A stretch of 64,000 nucleotides of DNA from JL08 sp963765555 (GTDB lineage Bacteria > Pseudomonadota > Alphaproteobacteria > Rhodobacterales > Rhodobacteraceae). Both the position numbers and the translations under genes were made by a program. The notes under the pieces were generated by a model, which was not told the origin of the DNA, did not search any database, and saw only the letters and a list, made by a program, of their open reading frames with translations. Numbering within the stretch: the first letter of the stretch is position 1; the number at the start of each line of letters is the position of its first letter. Of this stretch, positions 36,526 to 46,183 are shown piece by piece. Location: positions 1 to 64,000 of the forward strand of contig CAVXWX010000003.1 of NCBI GenBank assembly GCA_963765555.1. The letters are read 5' to 3'.

Positions 36526-37356
36526 TCAATTCTCGTCGGCTCCTTCGTCGTAACCGCCTCCGCGTTCATCCCCGCCTTGTGATTGGTCCCCGCCGCGCGC
36601 ATCCGGATCGCCCCCGCCTTCAAAACGGTCGCGGCTTTTTTGCGGAACTGTGGTTTGGGTGGTCACTGTCTTCCCGACTTCGCCACAGGATTCAACGCGC
36701 ACACGGTATTCGCTTGCCAGTGTTTCCTGTGAAAGCACGAACGGAAAGTTTTCCTGTATCAGACTTTTCTTGTTTTCTTCGGTGTCGGGCTGAACGATAC
36801 GCGCGCGATTGGCTGTGACCACCGCGCATCCACCGGACACCCGAGCGCACGAATTGTTGCGCGTGCAAATTCTGACCTCGCCGGAAAACGTGACCAGATT
36901 GGTCAGTCGACTGCGATCAACCGAGAAATCGAACTCTGTGCCGCGAATGCCCATCGTCGCTGTCGGAGTGCGCAGTTCATAGGCAGCTTTGGGGCTGCGA
37001 CCGGTCAAAAACCGAAACGTGCCGCCCACAGCCTGAACCGCAAACCGGCTGGCCTTTTCACCTGCGGATTGGGTGAATTCCTCGATCTGCAACTCTGATG
37101 CCGGGCCGACGACAATGCGTGTGCGGTCCGCAAATACGATCTGCACCTGACCACTGTTGTCCGTTCTGATCAGGTCGCCTTCCCTGATATCGGCCTTTGA
37201 AACCAGCCTTTTGGTTGCGTTTGCCTGCGTCACGGTCGCCCCCTGCGAAACGCTGGTCACTTTTCCGATGGCCTGCGCCCAGACGGGAGCAGCACCCGCG
37301 CACAGCACGCCCACAAACAGCAACGTAAAAACACGCCCAAGATTATTCATGAACAA
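36526..37356 (-). CDS. FecR-domain exported protein
   Basis: A 276-residue secreted protein. Signal peptide (LLFVGVLCAGAAPVWA-Q), then a FecR-type beta domain (about 45-160: REGDLIRTDNSGQVQIVFAD, TRIVVGPASELQIEEF, TPTATMGIRGTEFDF). The C-terminal 50 residues are Gly/Asp/Glu/Arg-rich low complexity (GGDQSQGGDERGGGYDEG). FecR domains of this kind, unlike sigma regulators, are found next to CHASE2 cyclases, as here. ATG 37356 or ATG 37350 may be the start. Confidence 0.85.
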   Translation of the reverse strand: MFMNNLGRVFTLLFVGVLCAGAAPVWAQAIGKVTSVSQGATVTQANATKRLVSKADIREGDLIRTDNSGQVQIVFADRTRIVVGPASELQIEEFTQSAGEKASRFAVQAVGGTFRFLTGRSPKAAYELRTPTATMGIRGTEFDFSVDRSRLTNLVTFSGEVRICTRNNSCARVSGGCAVVTANRARIVQPDTEENKKSLIQENFPFVLSQETLASEYRVRVESCGEVGKTVTTQTTVPQKSRDRFEGGGDPDARGGDQSQGGDERGGGYDEGADEN

Positions 37357-37820
37357 ACCCCAGTATAACTTCGTCCTGAACCCGAAAATATTCCGATTCT
37401 GTAGCAGACGGCCGGAGTGTCAGCAGAACTGATCCTCCAGCCCTAAATGAAATCGGGTCGAAAAATAACTTGTTCTCATATGTACTCGGCGCATGTTGCT
37501 TTAAAATTTCTTTATTTGCAAGAGGTTAGTGGTCTGGCGGGGCGCGGCCTGCCAATTTGAATGGCGCGCGGGCAAGGACTGGGTCCGATTCGGGCCTTTC
37601 AAAATCCGCAAATTGCATTCGGAATATTCTTTTGTCCTTTGCCCGCATCAGACGGACACCCGAGCCGAAATCGCCTGCGCGCGGTTTCGGGTTTAATCTG
37701 TCGGCCACAGTTTTACTCCGTTTCAAAACGGGTATCCTACTGGCCGGTTCTTCACAGAAATCATCCCGATCACGGCCAATAGTATCGGCATGGATGCAAA
37801 TTTCTTGTAATGCTGCGCGT
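37357..37820. other. Intergenic region without a supported gene
   Basis: About 460 bases. It contains an AT-rich patch (37440-37520), a likely promoter zone for the FecR/cyclase pair. A 66-codon reading on the minus strand at 37526-37726 (MKRSKTVADRLNPKPRAGDF) has no ribosome site or known family and is not called. Confidence 0.5.
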
Positions 37821-38654
37821 CTAGACAGCGATAGCTGTCGTCACGATTGCGGGGATCGGCACGGCCCAGTCCGGTCCCGGACCATGGTTTTCCAGCACCT
37901 TTGACACAACGGCCGCCCGGATGGCTGCGGCGCATTCTGCCGGTTGCGGGCGCAACAGCGCGCCGCCCCTTGCGGTTCCCTCAAGGAAGAAGTCGTAAGG
38001 TGCACCGGGATCATTTACCTGCCACTGCGACGCGACCATCGACTGCTCGCAATCGGTGAATCCGGCGGCTGCCAGCACGGGAAAAGCCAAATCAGGGTCG
38101 GCATAATCATTTGCGCCCGGGCCCGGCGGCAGGGCGATATCCGCAGATCCATATTCAGCAATGGCCCCGAAAACATAGCCGAGTGCGGTATCCACTTCGG
38201 GCCCGCACCACACCGAAAACGCAAGGCGGCCACCGGGGCGCAGAACACGGCGCGCTTCGGCTATCACCATCGGGGGATCGGGCACATGCGGCATCCCGAA
38301 GCCGATTGTGACGGCATCAAAGGACGCATCTGCGAAACCCAGCGCCATAGCATCGCCTTCGACAAAACGGGCCTGTGGGACGCAAGTGCGTGCGATGTCG
38401 AGCATGGCAGGTGAAAAATCCAGCCCCGTTACACGTGCCCCTGCTTTCACCAACCCCGATGCAACATTGCCATGGCCACAACACAGGTCGAGCGCTTTTG
38501 TGCCCTTTTCGGCTCTGACGGCGTCGACCAGATATGGCACGACCATATCTGCCGCCTTTGCAAACACTTGGGCATAGGATTTTGCCACATCCGCTTTCGC
38601 CCATTCGCGTTTCTCCAAGGCGGCGAAGGTGTCGGATTTCTGATGATTTGGCAC
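37821..38654 (-). CDS. Class I SAM-dependent methyltransferase
   Basis: A methyltransferase of about 277 residues. Motif I is ALDLCCGHGNVASGLVKAG, post-I ARVTGLDFSPAMLDIAR, motif II-like FDAVTIGFGMPHVPDP and ARRVLRPGGRLAFSVW. This UbiE/COQ5-like pattern acts on small molecules; the acceptor is unknown. GTG 38654 is the preferred start because the longer reading from 38708 would overlap the upstream methyltransferase by 43 bases. Co-directional with that gene, 11 bases apart. Confidence 0.85.
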   Translation of the reverse strand: MPNHQKSDTFAALEKREWAKADVAKSYAQVFAKAADMVVPYLVDAVRAEKGTKALDLCCGHGNVASGLVKAGARVTGLDFSPAMLDIARTCVPQARFVEGDAMALGFADASFDAVTIGFGMPHVPDPPMVIAEARRVLRPGGRLAFSVWCGPEVDTALGYVFGAIAEYGSADIALPPGPGANDYADPDLAFPVLAAAGFTDCEQSMVASQWQVNDPGAPYDFFLEGTARGGALLRPQPAECAAAIRAAVVSKVLENHGPGPDWAVPIPAIVTTAIAV

Positions 38655-38665
38655 AGCTTTTCCCG

Positions 38666-39481
38666 CTATCTGTTGTTTTCGACGGGCCAACTGGCCTTTA
38701 CGGCCCACGCTCTTGCGGGCAGGGCGACATGTTCGTGTCGGCCCATTTTTGCGGCCAGATGATCCTTTAACTGCTGCTTGCGATCATCGGGCAGGCTTTT
38801 GACGTAACCCGGCGCCGGGCCGGCTCCCAAGGTGAACGGGTGCCAGAACGCATTGAAGTCCGGAAACCGGGTCTCGACCTCGATCGGTGTAATCTGCGCC
38901 TGGCCAATCCCTGCATCGCTGCACATCTCGGCCAGCCCGTCTTTCTGGCAGAACGGGAATCGAGCGCTTTCGTCCAGACCGGCCGCGTCGGGGTCAATTT
39001 CGGCGGCCGCCTTCCAAAACGCATCTATGAACCCCATACCACCGCCCGGATAATCCCAGACGTAAAAGGCGACCAATCCGCCCGGACGTAACACGCGGCG
39101 CATTTCGGCAAATGCAGTTTGCCTGTCGGGGATGAAGTTCAGGACCAATCCGGATGTTACGATATCCACAGATGCGTCCGAACACGGCAAATTGTCGGCG
39201 CTGGCAACCTTAAAGGCCGCCCTGCCATCCGTGATCTCTGCTTTGGCATGGGCGACAAAATCTGCGGATTGGTCGGTCGAAAGGATGGAACGCGGGCTTG
39301 CTGCCGACAACACGGCTTCGCTCAAAGCACCCGTTCCGCATCCGATTTCGAGCCAGTCGAGATTTTTAGGAGGATCGACCCAGTCGACAAACTTCGCCGC
39401 GATCTTGCGGCTCCATCTGCCCATGTAGTGCTCGTAACTTTGTCCTGCGCTCCATGCGTCGAATTCGGATTGTGCCATCAT
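38666..39481 (-). CDS. Class I SAM-dependent methyltransferase
   Basis: A 271-residue methyltransferase. SAM-binding motif NLDWLEIGCGTGALSEAVLS, followed by SILSTDQSADFVAHAKAEIT, VDIVTSGLVLNFIPD and RRVLRPGGLVAFYVWDYPGG. It lies tandem with another methyltransferase gene downstream; the two share motif order but are different enough to have distinct acceptors. Upstream, 250 bases separate it from the divergent hydrolase gene. Confidence 0.86.
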   Translation of the reverse strand: MMAQSEFDAWSAGQSYEHYMGRWSRKIAAKFVDWVDPPKNLDWLEIGCGTGALSEAVLSAASPRSILSTDQSADFVAHAKAEITDGRAAFKVASADNLPCSDASVDIVTSGLVLNFIPDRQTAFAEMRRVLRPGGLVAFYVWDYPGGGMGFIDAFWKAAAEIDPDAAGLDESARFPFCQKDGLAEMCSDAGIGQAQITPIEVETRFPDFNAFWHPFTLGAGPAPGYVKSLPDDRKQQLKDHLAAKMGRHEHVALPARAWAVKASWPVENNR

Positions 39482-39731
39482 CTAGCCTTCCAGCAGCGCA
39501 GGGCGATCGATGCTACGGATTATGCAGCGTCAAAGAAGCATAACACAGACAGGGATCGAGACCTAATTTGCGGTAAAAGCCTTGTGGATGTCTCGTTCGC
39601 CCGACGCTGGGTATTTCCCCTCAACACGGCAGCCATGCAACAGGTTCCAGCGAAGGGCGACACTGCAAACCCTTCAACGGAAATTAGGCGCGTGTGCTAT
39701 GCTGTCGGCAGCTGAAAAAGGGGAATCACCC

Positions 39732-40646
39732 ATGAACGAACAAACACCTCCACACCGCCTGAAAGCTTCCGATTTCGATCAGGAATTGCTCGACCTCTAC
39801 GACTATTACGCCCACGGAAAGATTTCTAAGCGCGAGTTTCTGGACCGTGCCGGAAAATGGGCTGTCGGCGGTCTGACAGCGGCCGCCATCCTTGGCACGC
39901 TTGCGCCGAATTACGCGCTGGCCCAACAGGTGGCCGAGGATGATCCGGATATCATGGGCGAAGATATCACGTACCAAAGTCCAATTGGTACGGGCGAGAT
40001 CAAAGCCTATCTTGTGCGCCCGGCAGAGATTGATGCAGACCGGCCGCCGGCGTGTGTCCTTGTCATCCATGAAAACCGGGGTCTTAATCCCTATATCCGC
40101 GATGTTGTGCGCCGCCTTGCCAAGGCCGGGTTTGTGGCCATGGGGCCTGACGGGCTGTCGTCGCTCGGCGGGTATCCGGGCAGCGATGATCAGGGCCGCG
40201 AGATGCAGCGGAGCCTGGACCAGCAAGCGCTTTTGAATGATTTCTTTGCAGGTTTCGAGTATCTTCAGGCACTGGATGGCACGAACGGCAAGGTAGGCGC
40301 GACCGGCTTTTGTTACGGCGGCGGTGTGGTGAACAAACTGGCTGTTGCCTATCCCGAAATGGCGGCGGGCGTTCCGTTTTACGGCGCGGCGCCGGAAAAC
40401 GCTCAGGTCGCTTTGATCGAGGCGCCGCTGATGATCCAGCTTGCCGCGCTTGATCAGCGGATCAACGCAATGTGGCCTGATTTCCAGAAGGCGCTTGAAG
40501 AAAATGACAAGCGCTATGAGGCGCATATCTACCCGGAGGTAAATCACGGGTTTCACAACGACACCACGCCGCGATACGACCAAGACGCCGCTATGCTGGC
40601 CGAAAAACGCATGGTGGCCTGGTTTCGCACCTACCTTGCAGGCTGA
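39732..40646 (+). CDS. Dienelactone hydrolase-family protein, exported
   Basis: A 304-residue alpha/beta hydrolase. GGGGA precedes ATG 39732. The N-terminus (ISKREFLDRAGKWAVGGLTA) carries a Tat-like or hydrophobic export segment ending near NYALAQQ. The hydrolase core has HENRGLNPYIRDVVRRLA, the nucleophile Cys in GFCYGGG, Asp in LAALDQRIN and His in VNHGFHND, the Cys-Asp-His set of dienelactone hydrolases. The residues before the export segment suggest a regulatory or folding tail. The natural ester or lactone is unknown. Confidence 0.85.
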   Translation: MNEQTPPHRLKASDFDQELLDLYDYYAHGKISKREFLDRAGKWAVGGLTAAAILGTLAPNYALAQQVAEDDPDIMGEDITYQSPIGTGEIKAYLVRPAEIDADRPPACVLVIHENRGLNPYIRDVVRRLAKAGFVAMGPDGLSSLGGYPGSDDQGREMQRSLDQQALLNDFFAGFEYLQALDGTNGKVGATGFCYGGGVVNKLAVAYPEMAAGVPFYGAAPENAQVALIEAPLMIQLAALDQRINAMWPDFQKALEENDKRYEAHIYPEVNHGFHNDTTPRYDQDAAMLAEKRMVAWFRTYLAG

Positions 40647-40735
40647 TCCGTGCGAAAGGCAGCGGTGTGCAGATAGGCCGACGTTCCCTTTCGGATGGCA
40701 AAGGCTGACACGGCAACACATGATTCCACGTCAAA

Positions 40736-40773
40736 TGCCCCGCGGGACATAACGAAGCTGTGATTGCGGGGCA
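40736..40773. other. 8-bp inverted repeat between two genes
   Basis: TGCCCCGC and GCGGGGCA, perfect, 22-base loop, 90 bases after the dienelactone hydrolase stop. Could be a weak terminator or a chance repeat in GC-rich DNA. Confidence 0.25.
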
Positions 40774-40871
40774 CCGCTTGCCGGTTCGAAATCTTGCTGG
40801 TTTGCACTATCTTTGGGATCGGAAGAGGCGTTAACGGACAAGTCCATGCCGAGTTAAAGGGAGACAGTTAC

Positions 40872-41360
40872 ATGACAGATTTTGTTGCCACCCGCCGTGC
40901 TGTCCTTGCCACTGCGGGCGCGTTGTTGACCACAGGCTTTTCCGGTCTGGCCGGTCGCGTCCACGCTCAAAACCTCGCGGCAACGCCGTCGATGCGGGGC
41001 GGAGCAAACAATTACCTGCCCGGCGCCCCGATTGTGGAGCGGATCGGTGGGGGCGGGTTCTGGATGACAGGGTCTGTCCTGCGCGCAGGCGACGGCGCGC
41101 CGCTTGCGGGCCGACGTATCCAGATTTGGGCGCACACCACCGAAGGCCACGAACGCGACCCGCACAGCCACGGCGCAACGCTGACCGACGAGAACGGGTT
41201 GTTCCGCCTTGAGATGCCGCAAATTGTCCCTGCGTTTGGTCAACCCCATGGCCACCTTGCATATGATGACGATGAATTCGAAACCGTTTTCCTGCGTCCC
41301 GTGATGCCAAGTGCCAGTGATACCAGCCTGAATGTGAATTTCGTCCTGCAACCGGTCTGA
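40872..41360 (+). CDS. Tat-exported intradiol-dioxygenase-like protein
   Basis: A 162-residue protein beginning at ATG 40872, after AAAGGGAGAC. A twin-arginine signal (ATRRAVLATAGALLTTGFSG) ends near VHA-QN. The mature part resembles the beta-sandwich core of intradiol ring-cleavage dioxygenases: NNYLPGAPIVE, GRRIQIWAHTTEGHERDPHS, LTDENGLFRLEMP and the His pair QPHGHLAY. The two Tyr iron ligands of true dioxygenases are not evident, so it may bind metal without ring cleavage. Its stop is two bases before a small membrane protein gene. Confidence 0.72.
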   Translation: MTDFVATRRAVLATAGALLTTGFSGLAGRVHAQNLAATPSMRGGANNYLPGAPIVERIGGGGFWMTGSVLRAGDGAPLAGRRIQIWAHTTEGHERDPHSHGATLTDENGLFRLEMPQIVPAFGQPHGHLAYDDDEFETVFLRPVMPSASDTSLNVNFVLQPV

Positions 41361-41362
41361 AC

Positions 41363-42016
41363 ATGGCGGGCGGCACTGGAACGTACCGTGTGCGAAGCCT
41401 GTCTATCTGGGCATGCCTCGCACTGGCGTTATGTGTGCCGACAGCTTTGGCGGGCACCAGCCCGCTGCTGGCATGGCGTGAACCGATCTATATCGCGGCC
41501 GGTTTCGCCGGAATTTTCGCGATGTCGCTGTTGCTTGTGCAACCTCTTCTGGCGGGCGGCAACCTTCCCGGTCTAACCGCCAAACGCGGTCGGTTGATAC
41601 ACCGCGCAATCGGTGGCTTGCTTGTGTTCGGGGTCGTGGCGCACGTCATCGGGCTTTGGATCACCAGCCCGCCAGACGTGGTTGACGCCCTTCTTTTCAG
41701 ATCGCCAACACCTTTTTCGGCGTGGGGCGTCGTGGCCATGTGGGCCGTTTTTGCGTCCGCGTGCCTCGCGATGTTGCGCAGGCGCTTGCACTTGCGTCCG
41801 CGTGTCTGGCGTCTTGCTCATACAATGATGGCATCCGTGATTGTGACGGGCACAGTGATCCATGCCCTGCTGATCGAAGGCACAATGGAAACGGTTTCCA
41901 AGGCCGTACTTTGCGCGCTTGTGGTTGCTGCAACGCTCGCCATTATCATCAATCGAAATCGGTGGAGCCCAAGGATGGGCACGTTACGGAATGCCAATGT
42001 CGACGATGCGCGATAA
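41363..42016 (+). CDS. Ferric reductase-like transmembrane protein
   Basis: A 217-residue membrane protein with about six helices and pairs of histidines inside helices (LIHRAIGGLLVFGVVAHVIG, WRLAHTMMASVIVTG, TVIHALL), the pattern of the haem-binding ferric-reductase-like domain (FRD/YedZ). There is no FAD/NAD part, so it would be a membrane haem partner for another protein, perhaps the Tat-exported protein encoded two bases upstream. Confidence 0.75.
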   Translation: MAGGTGTYRVRSLSIWACLALALCVPTALAGTSPLLAWREPIYIAAGFAGIFAMSLLLVQPLLAGGNLPGLTAKRGRLIHRAIGGLLVFGVVAHVIGLWITSPPDVVDALLFRSPTPFSAWGVVAMWAVFASACLAMLRRRLHLRPRVWRLAHTMMASVIVTGTVIHALLIEGTMETVSKAVLCALVVAATLAIIINRNRWSPRMGTLRNANVDDAR

Positions 42017-42332
42017 GGTGTGCGCGACGAGATGACAAAAGCAAACGGACCTGTTTCTCTTTGCATTTTGCTGAGAGGGATTTGATTTTCTCGAGCAGGC
42101 GCTGGTCTGGCGGGTGAAGTGCCGCATTTGCAGGACGTGGCTCTGACGACCGGTTTGTGACGTGCTGACCGGCGCGTTGTCCGGATTGCACCCTGCGACC
42201 CTCAGACAGGTGTCTGACCATCTGTCGCGCGTTACAGCCGGTTCGATGTGGCTTTGCAAACCAACGCCAACCGCACAAAACCGGTAGAATCCCGCGCAAC
42301 ACCAAAAACCCGCCAACGTGCAAAAGTGCGGC
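42017..42332. other. Intergenic region, no gene seen
   Basis: About 316 bases between convergent genes. Open frames on the minus strand have no start or family likeness. No clear hairpin with T-run is visible. Confidence 0.5.
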
Positions 42333-42839
42333 CTAAGATGCGTTGCCGCGCACCCAAGCCAGTATCGCGTTCGGTTGCGGCGCGATCACCGTGGCCTGAC
42401 CGCCGGTAAACCCGTCAAACGCCGGTTTGCTGGCCTCGCCCAAGCCGACAAGGACAGGAATGCCACGCTCGATCGCGGTGCCAATTGCGCTGCAGAACCC
42501 GCGACCGGCCGCTTCTTCGGGGCCGAATTTGTTAAGGATGAACAGATCGGCGTCGTGCAGCGCGCCTGTTTCGACCTCGGCAACGGCTTGGGCAATCGCG
42601 CCGGGGTCAAGACGACAGGAATCCGAGCCTGAGCCAAGATCTTGCGTTATTTTGATCACCGGGCCTGCTGGCAAAACCCGCACCTGCATGTCACATCCGT
42701 TTTCGAAAACACCGGCATACCCAAAGTCTTTAACGATGCCCGCAAGCGACATGCCCTGCGCCCGTAACCGAGTGGCAATGTCGCAGAGTAGCGCGTCTGT
42801 TCCTCCGCGCTCGGACGACGTGACACATGCAATTTTCAT
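42333..42839 (-). CDS. DUF2478 protein
   Basis: A 168-residue protein of the DUF2478 family, P-loop-NTPase-like in shape (IACVTSSERGGTDALLCDIA at the start, DADLFILNKFGPEEAAGRGF in the middle), proposed elsewhere to be linked to molybdenum use. No molybdate transporter or molybdoenzyme gene is adjacent, so function is unsupported here. The 225 bases upstream to the RND gene hold no clear gene. Confidence 0.75.
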   Translation of the reverse strand: MKIACVTSSERGGTDALLCDIATRLRAQGMSLAGIVKDFGYAGVFENGCDMQVRVLPAGPVIKITQDLGSGSDSCRLDPGAIAQAVAEVETGALHDADLFILNKFGPEEAAGRGFCSAIGTAIERGIPVLVGLGEASKPAFDGFTGGQATVIAPQPNAILAWVRGNAS

Positions 42840-43064
42840 ATCCGCTCCTGTTCCGCGTCTGGGCCATGCAGGTTTCCCAAATCACGCCATGCCCCGATCG
42901 ACGACCGGCCAACAATCGGGCGGGTGTGCTGGCGCGTCAATGCGGCGGATCGCATCGGCTGTCTACCCGATACCCTGCCGACATCGCTGGACGCGATGGA
43001 CACCTTCAACATGTTTCAGGGTAGGGTTTCTGTAGGGCTTTCTGCGCCGTCAAAGCACACTCGC

Positions 43065-46000
43065 CTAGATCGCCTCGGCTTCGCCCAGTTCTTTTGCAAG
43101 ACGCTCTTCTTCCGCCTTGCGCGGCTTGGACAACCCGGCCAGCAATAGATAGGCGACCGGTGTCAGATAAAGCGTTGAAATCGTGGCCAGTCCAAGCCCG
43201 CCGACAATGACCCACCCCAATGCTTCGCGCGCTTCTGCGCCGGCACCCGATGACAGGATCAACGGAACGCCGCCAAAAACAGTTGATGTCATGGTCATCA
43301 TCACGGGGCGCAGACGGATTGTAGACGCGTCATAGATCGCGCTGGCCACATCCTGACCTTTGTCGCGCAACTGGTTGGCAAACTCGACAATCAGAATGCC
43401 GTTCTTGGCCATGATCCCGATCAGCATGACAAGCCCGATCTGACTGTAGACATTCAGGCTAAGACCCGTAAACAGCAGGGCAAAGGCCGCACAGGCAAGG
43501 CCGATTGGCACCGTGGCCATCACCACGACGGCGGAAATAAAGCTTTCGAACTGGGCCGCCAGCACCAGCAATACGACAAGAATGGCAAAGCCGAACGTCA
43601 GCAATAAACCTGAATTCGTCTGGTCCAGCGTGGCCGCTTCGGCAAGCGGAACAATCCGGTTTTCTTCGGCAAGCATGCCGTCCGCGATGTTCTGCACTTC
43701 CTCCATCGCATCGCCCAGTGACATCCGGGGTGTCAGGCTGGCAGATATCTCGACAGACCGGTTTTGCCCTTCGCGGTTCAGCTCGGGGGCCACCGGGCGC
43801 TCTTCCAGTTTCACAAAGCTCGACATCGGCACCATAAGCCCGCTGCCGGTCTGCACGAAAATGTTTTCCAGATCATTCGGGTCGTTGACCGGTGTGCGGG
43901 TCGAAAGCATCTGCACATCAAAGCTGGTGTCATCAATGAAAACCGATCCGATGCTGTTGCCATCCAGAACAGCGCGCAAAGCCTCGCCCAGACCCGTGAT
44001 ATCGATCCCCAGATCCGAGGCGAGGGCCCGGTTGATTTCGATGAAGATCTGCGGCTGCGTGGTTTCGTATTCCAGCCGGACCTGTCCCATGGCGTCGTTT
44101 TGCTGCAGCCGGGTCACAAGCTGTTCGGCCACGTCGGCCAGTTGGGTGTAGCTGTCACCGGTCACCGCAAAGCTAAGCCCGCGCCCCGCGCCACGGATGC
44201 CCAGACTGTTGGGCTGGATCGCAAAGGTCCGCACGCCGATGATTTCGCGAAGCTTCGCATTGATGTCGCCGACAATTTCGCTTTGGGCGCGGGCACGTTC
44301 GTTCCACCTTGCGAGGGTAAACACCATAAAGCCGCGATTTTCCGCACCAAATCCGGTGATCGAGAACACGTTGGTGATTTCACCCGAGGCGCGCAACGGC
44401 TGCACGGCGTCTTCGATCTCTTGCATCTTTCCCGTTGTATAATCCAGCGACACACCCTGCGGGGCGGTGACACGCAACAGGGCCACGGCGCGATCTTCCG
44501 TCGGGGTCAATTCCTGTTTGATGCCATTTGAAACCAAAACGGCTGTGGCCGCGAACAGCGCGGCAATTAGGACGACGACCAAAGGCGCGGCAAGCGCTGC
44601 ACGCAGGCTTGCGCCATAAAGCGCCACGAGCCTGTTGCCGAGCCAAACCATTGGCCCGTGTTTTTCTGTCGCTTCCTGCGTCAACAGCCGGCTGGCCAGC
44701 ACGGGGCAAAGCGACAGGGCCACAACCGAAGACAGCATAACGGCAATGGCCAAGGTAAAACCGAATTCGCGGAACAGTCCGCCAGCCTGTCCCGGCAGAA
44801 AGGATAAGGGGATGAACACCGCCGCCAGCGTTGCAGTGGTTGTCACCACCGCGAAAAAGACCTGTTGGGTGCCCAGAACTGCGGCCGCCCGCGGCCCCAT
44901 GCCGTCCGCGCGGCGCCGCACGATGTTTTCAAGAACCACAATGGCATCGTCCACCACCATTCCGGTGGCAAGAACCAAAGCCAGCAGCGTCAGGATGTTG
45001 ATCGAGAACCCGACCAGATAAATCGCCGCCACAGTCCCGATCAGGGCCACAGGCAGGGTAAGCGCAGGGATCAGCGTGGCGCGTGCATCCCTGAGAAACA
45101 CAAAGATCACCGCAACCACAATCAGCACCGCAAGGCCCAGTGTTTTCAACACCTCGTCAATGGATCCCTGAATAAAAAGGGCGTCGTCGGATGTTACGAA
45201 AATGTTGACGTCATCGGGCAGGGTTTCGTTGAGTTCGGCAACAACCTTGCGCACCGCCGCCGAGATTTCGAGCGTGTTTGACGTCGCCTGCCTGATGACA
45301 CCCATGCCCAGACCAAGGCTTCCGTTTGCGCGCAGCACGGTTTCATTTGGTGCAGGCCCAAGGGTGACGCGGGCAACATCCCCCACGGTGACGTTGTCGG
45401 CCAGCTTCAGGGCCTCGAACGCTTCGGCGGTGGCAACGGTTGCTGTGGTGCGCACGTTGATCGATTGTTGCGAGCTTGACAGGTCACCGGCAGGCGCATC
45501 ATAGGCCACATCCGCCAGTGCATTTCGCATGTCTGCAAGCGTCAGGCCACGGCTGGCCATTTCCAGCTGGTCGATGTCCACGCGGAAGATGGGCTGCCGG
45601 TCGCCATAGACCTGCAGATCGGCGACCCCGTTGATCGAAATCAGGCGGTCCAGCACCCGATCTTCGACGATTTGCGTCAGTTCCTGAGGCGAGCGTCCGG
45701 TCGAGGTGACGGCAATGCGCATGATCGGGTCGGCGTTTGCGTCCGCCTTTACGATCTGCGGGTTTTCCGCATTGTCAGGCAGATCGTTCACAATGCGCGA
45801 CACAGCATCGCGAATGTCAGTGGCGGCCACGTCGATTTCAACGCTTTCTTCGAATTCCACGGTCACACGACTGCGCGCGTAGCGGGAATTGGAAGAGATC
45901 GTGCGCACACCGGATACCCGCCCGACGGCGCCTTCGATGCGGCCGGTCAACTCCTGATCCACCGTTTCGGGAGACGCGCCGGGAAAAGGCGTTGTTATGG

Positions 46001-46169
46001 TTACGACGGGGCGGCCAACATTGGGAAGTTCACGAATTTCGGCACCAAAAAGCCCGGCCACGCCCGCCAGCACAATCAGCGCGTTCAACACGAAAGCAAG
46101 GATGGGTCGGCGCACAAAAAGCGCGGTTCCCGAGGCGAAGGCGCTGTTGTTTCCGATGAAGGATGCCAT
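43065..46169 (-). CDS. RND-family efflux pump inner-membrane protein
   Basis: A 1034-residue HAE1/AcrB-like resistance-nodulation-division transporter. Helix 1 (RPILAFVLNALIVLAGVAGL) precedes a large periplasmic loop; the proton-relay Asp pair is in VLATGMVVDDAIVVLENIVR; a second loop and the conserved closing helices (VMLIGIMAKNGILIVEFANQ) follow. It exports drugs or lipophilic compounds with proton influx. It begins 14 bases after the stop of the adaptor gene, so the two form an operon; the outer-membrane partner is not in the window. Confidence 0.94.
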   Translation of the reverse strand: MASFIGNNSAFASGTALFVRRPILAFVLNALIVLAGVAGLFGAEIRELPNVGRPVVTITTPFPGASPETVDQELTGRIEGAVGRVSGVRTISSNSRYARSRVTVEFEESVEIDVAATDIRDAVSRIVNDLPDNAENPQIVKADANADPIMRIAVTSTGRSPQELTQIVEDRVLDRLISINGVADLQVYGDRQPIFRVDIDQLEMASRGLTLADMRNALADVAYDAPAGDLSSSQQSINVRTTATVATAEAFEALKLADNVTVGDVARVTLGPAPNETVLRANGSLGLGMGVIRQATSNTLEISAAVRKVVAELNETLPDDVNIFVTSDDALFIQGSIDEVLKTLGLAVLIVVAVIFVFLRDARATLIPALTLPVALIGTVAAIYLVGFSINILTLLALVLATGMVVDDAIVVLENIVRRRADGMGPRAAAVLGTQQVFFAVVTTTATLAAVFIPLSFLPGQAGGLFREFGFTLAIAVMLSSVVALSLCPVLASRLLTQEATEKHGPMVWLGNRLVALYGASLRAALAAPLVVVLIAALFAATAVLVSNGIKQELTPTEDRAVALLRVTAPQGVSLDYTTGKMQEIEDAVQPLRASGEITNVFSITGFGAENRGFMVFTLARWNERARAQSEIVGDINAKLREIIGVRTFAIQPNSLGIRGAGRGLSFAVTGDSYTQLADVAEQLVTRLQQNDAMGQVRLEYETTQPQIFIEINRALASDLGIDITGLGEALRAVLDGNSIGSVFIDDTSFDVQMLSTRTPVNDPNDLENIFVQTGSGLMVPMSSFVKLEERPVAPELNREGQNRSVEISASLTPRMSLGDAMEEVQNIADGMLAEENRIVPLAEAATLDQTNSGLLLTFGFAILVVLLVLAAQFESFISAVVVMATVPIGLACAAFALLFTGLSLNVYSQIGLVMLIGIMAKNGILIVEFANQLRDKGQDVASAIYDASTIRLRPVMMTMTSTVFGGVPLILSSGAGAEAREALGWVIVGGLGLATISTLYLTPVAYLLLAGLSKPRKAEEERLAKELGEAEAI

Positions 46170-46183
46170 GATACGCGCCCCTG

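Noticed and set aside
36526..37356. FecR as an iron sigma-factor regulator
   Set aside because: No sigma factor or TonB receptor nearby; it is secreted and paired with a cyclase.
37526..37726. 66-codon minus-strand reading
   Set aside because: No start signal or relatives; lies in a likely promoter region.
41818..42323. Minus-strand readings in the 42.0-42.3 kb gap
   Set aside because: They overlap the membrane protein gene antisense and show no conserved motif.
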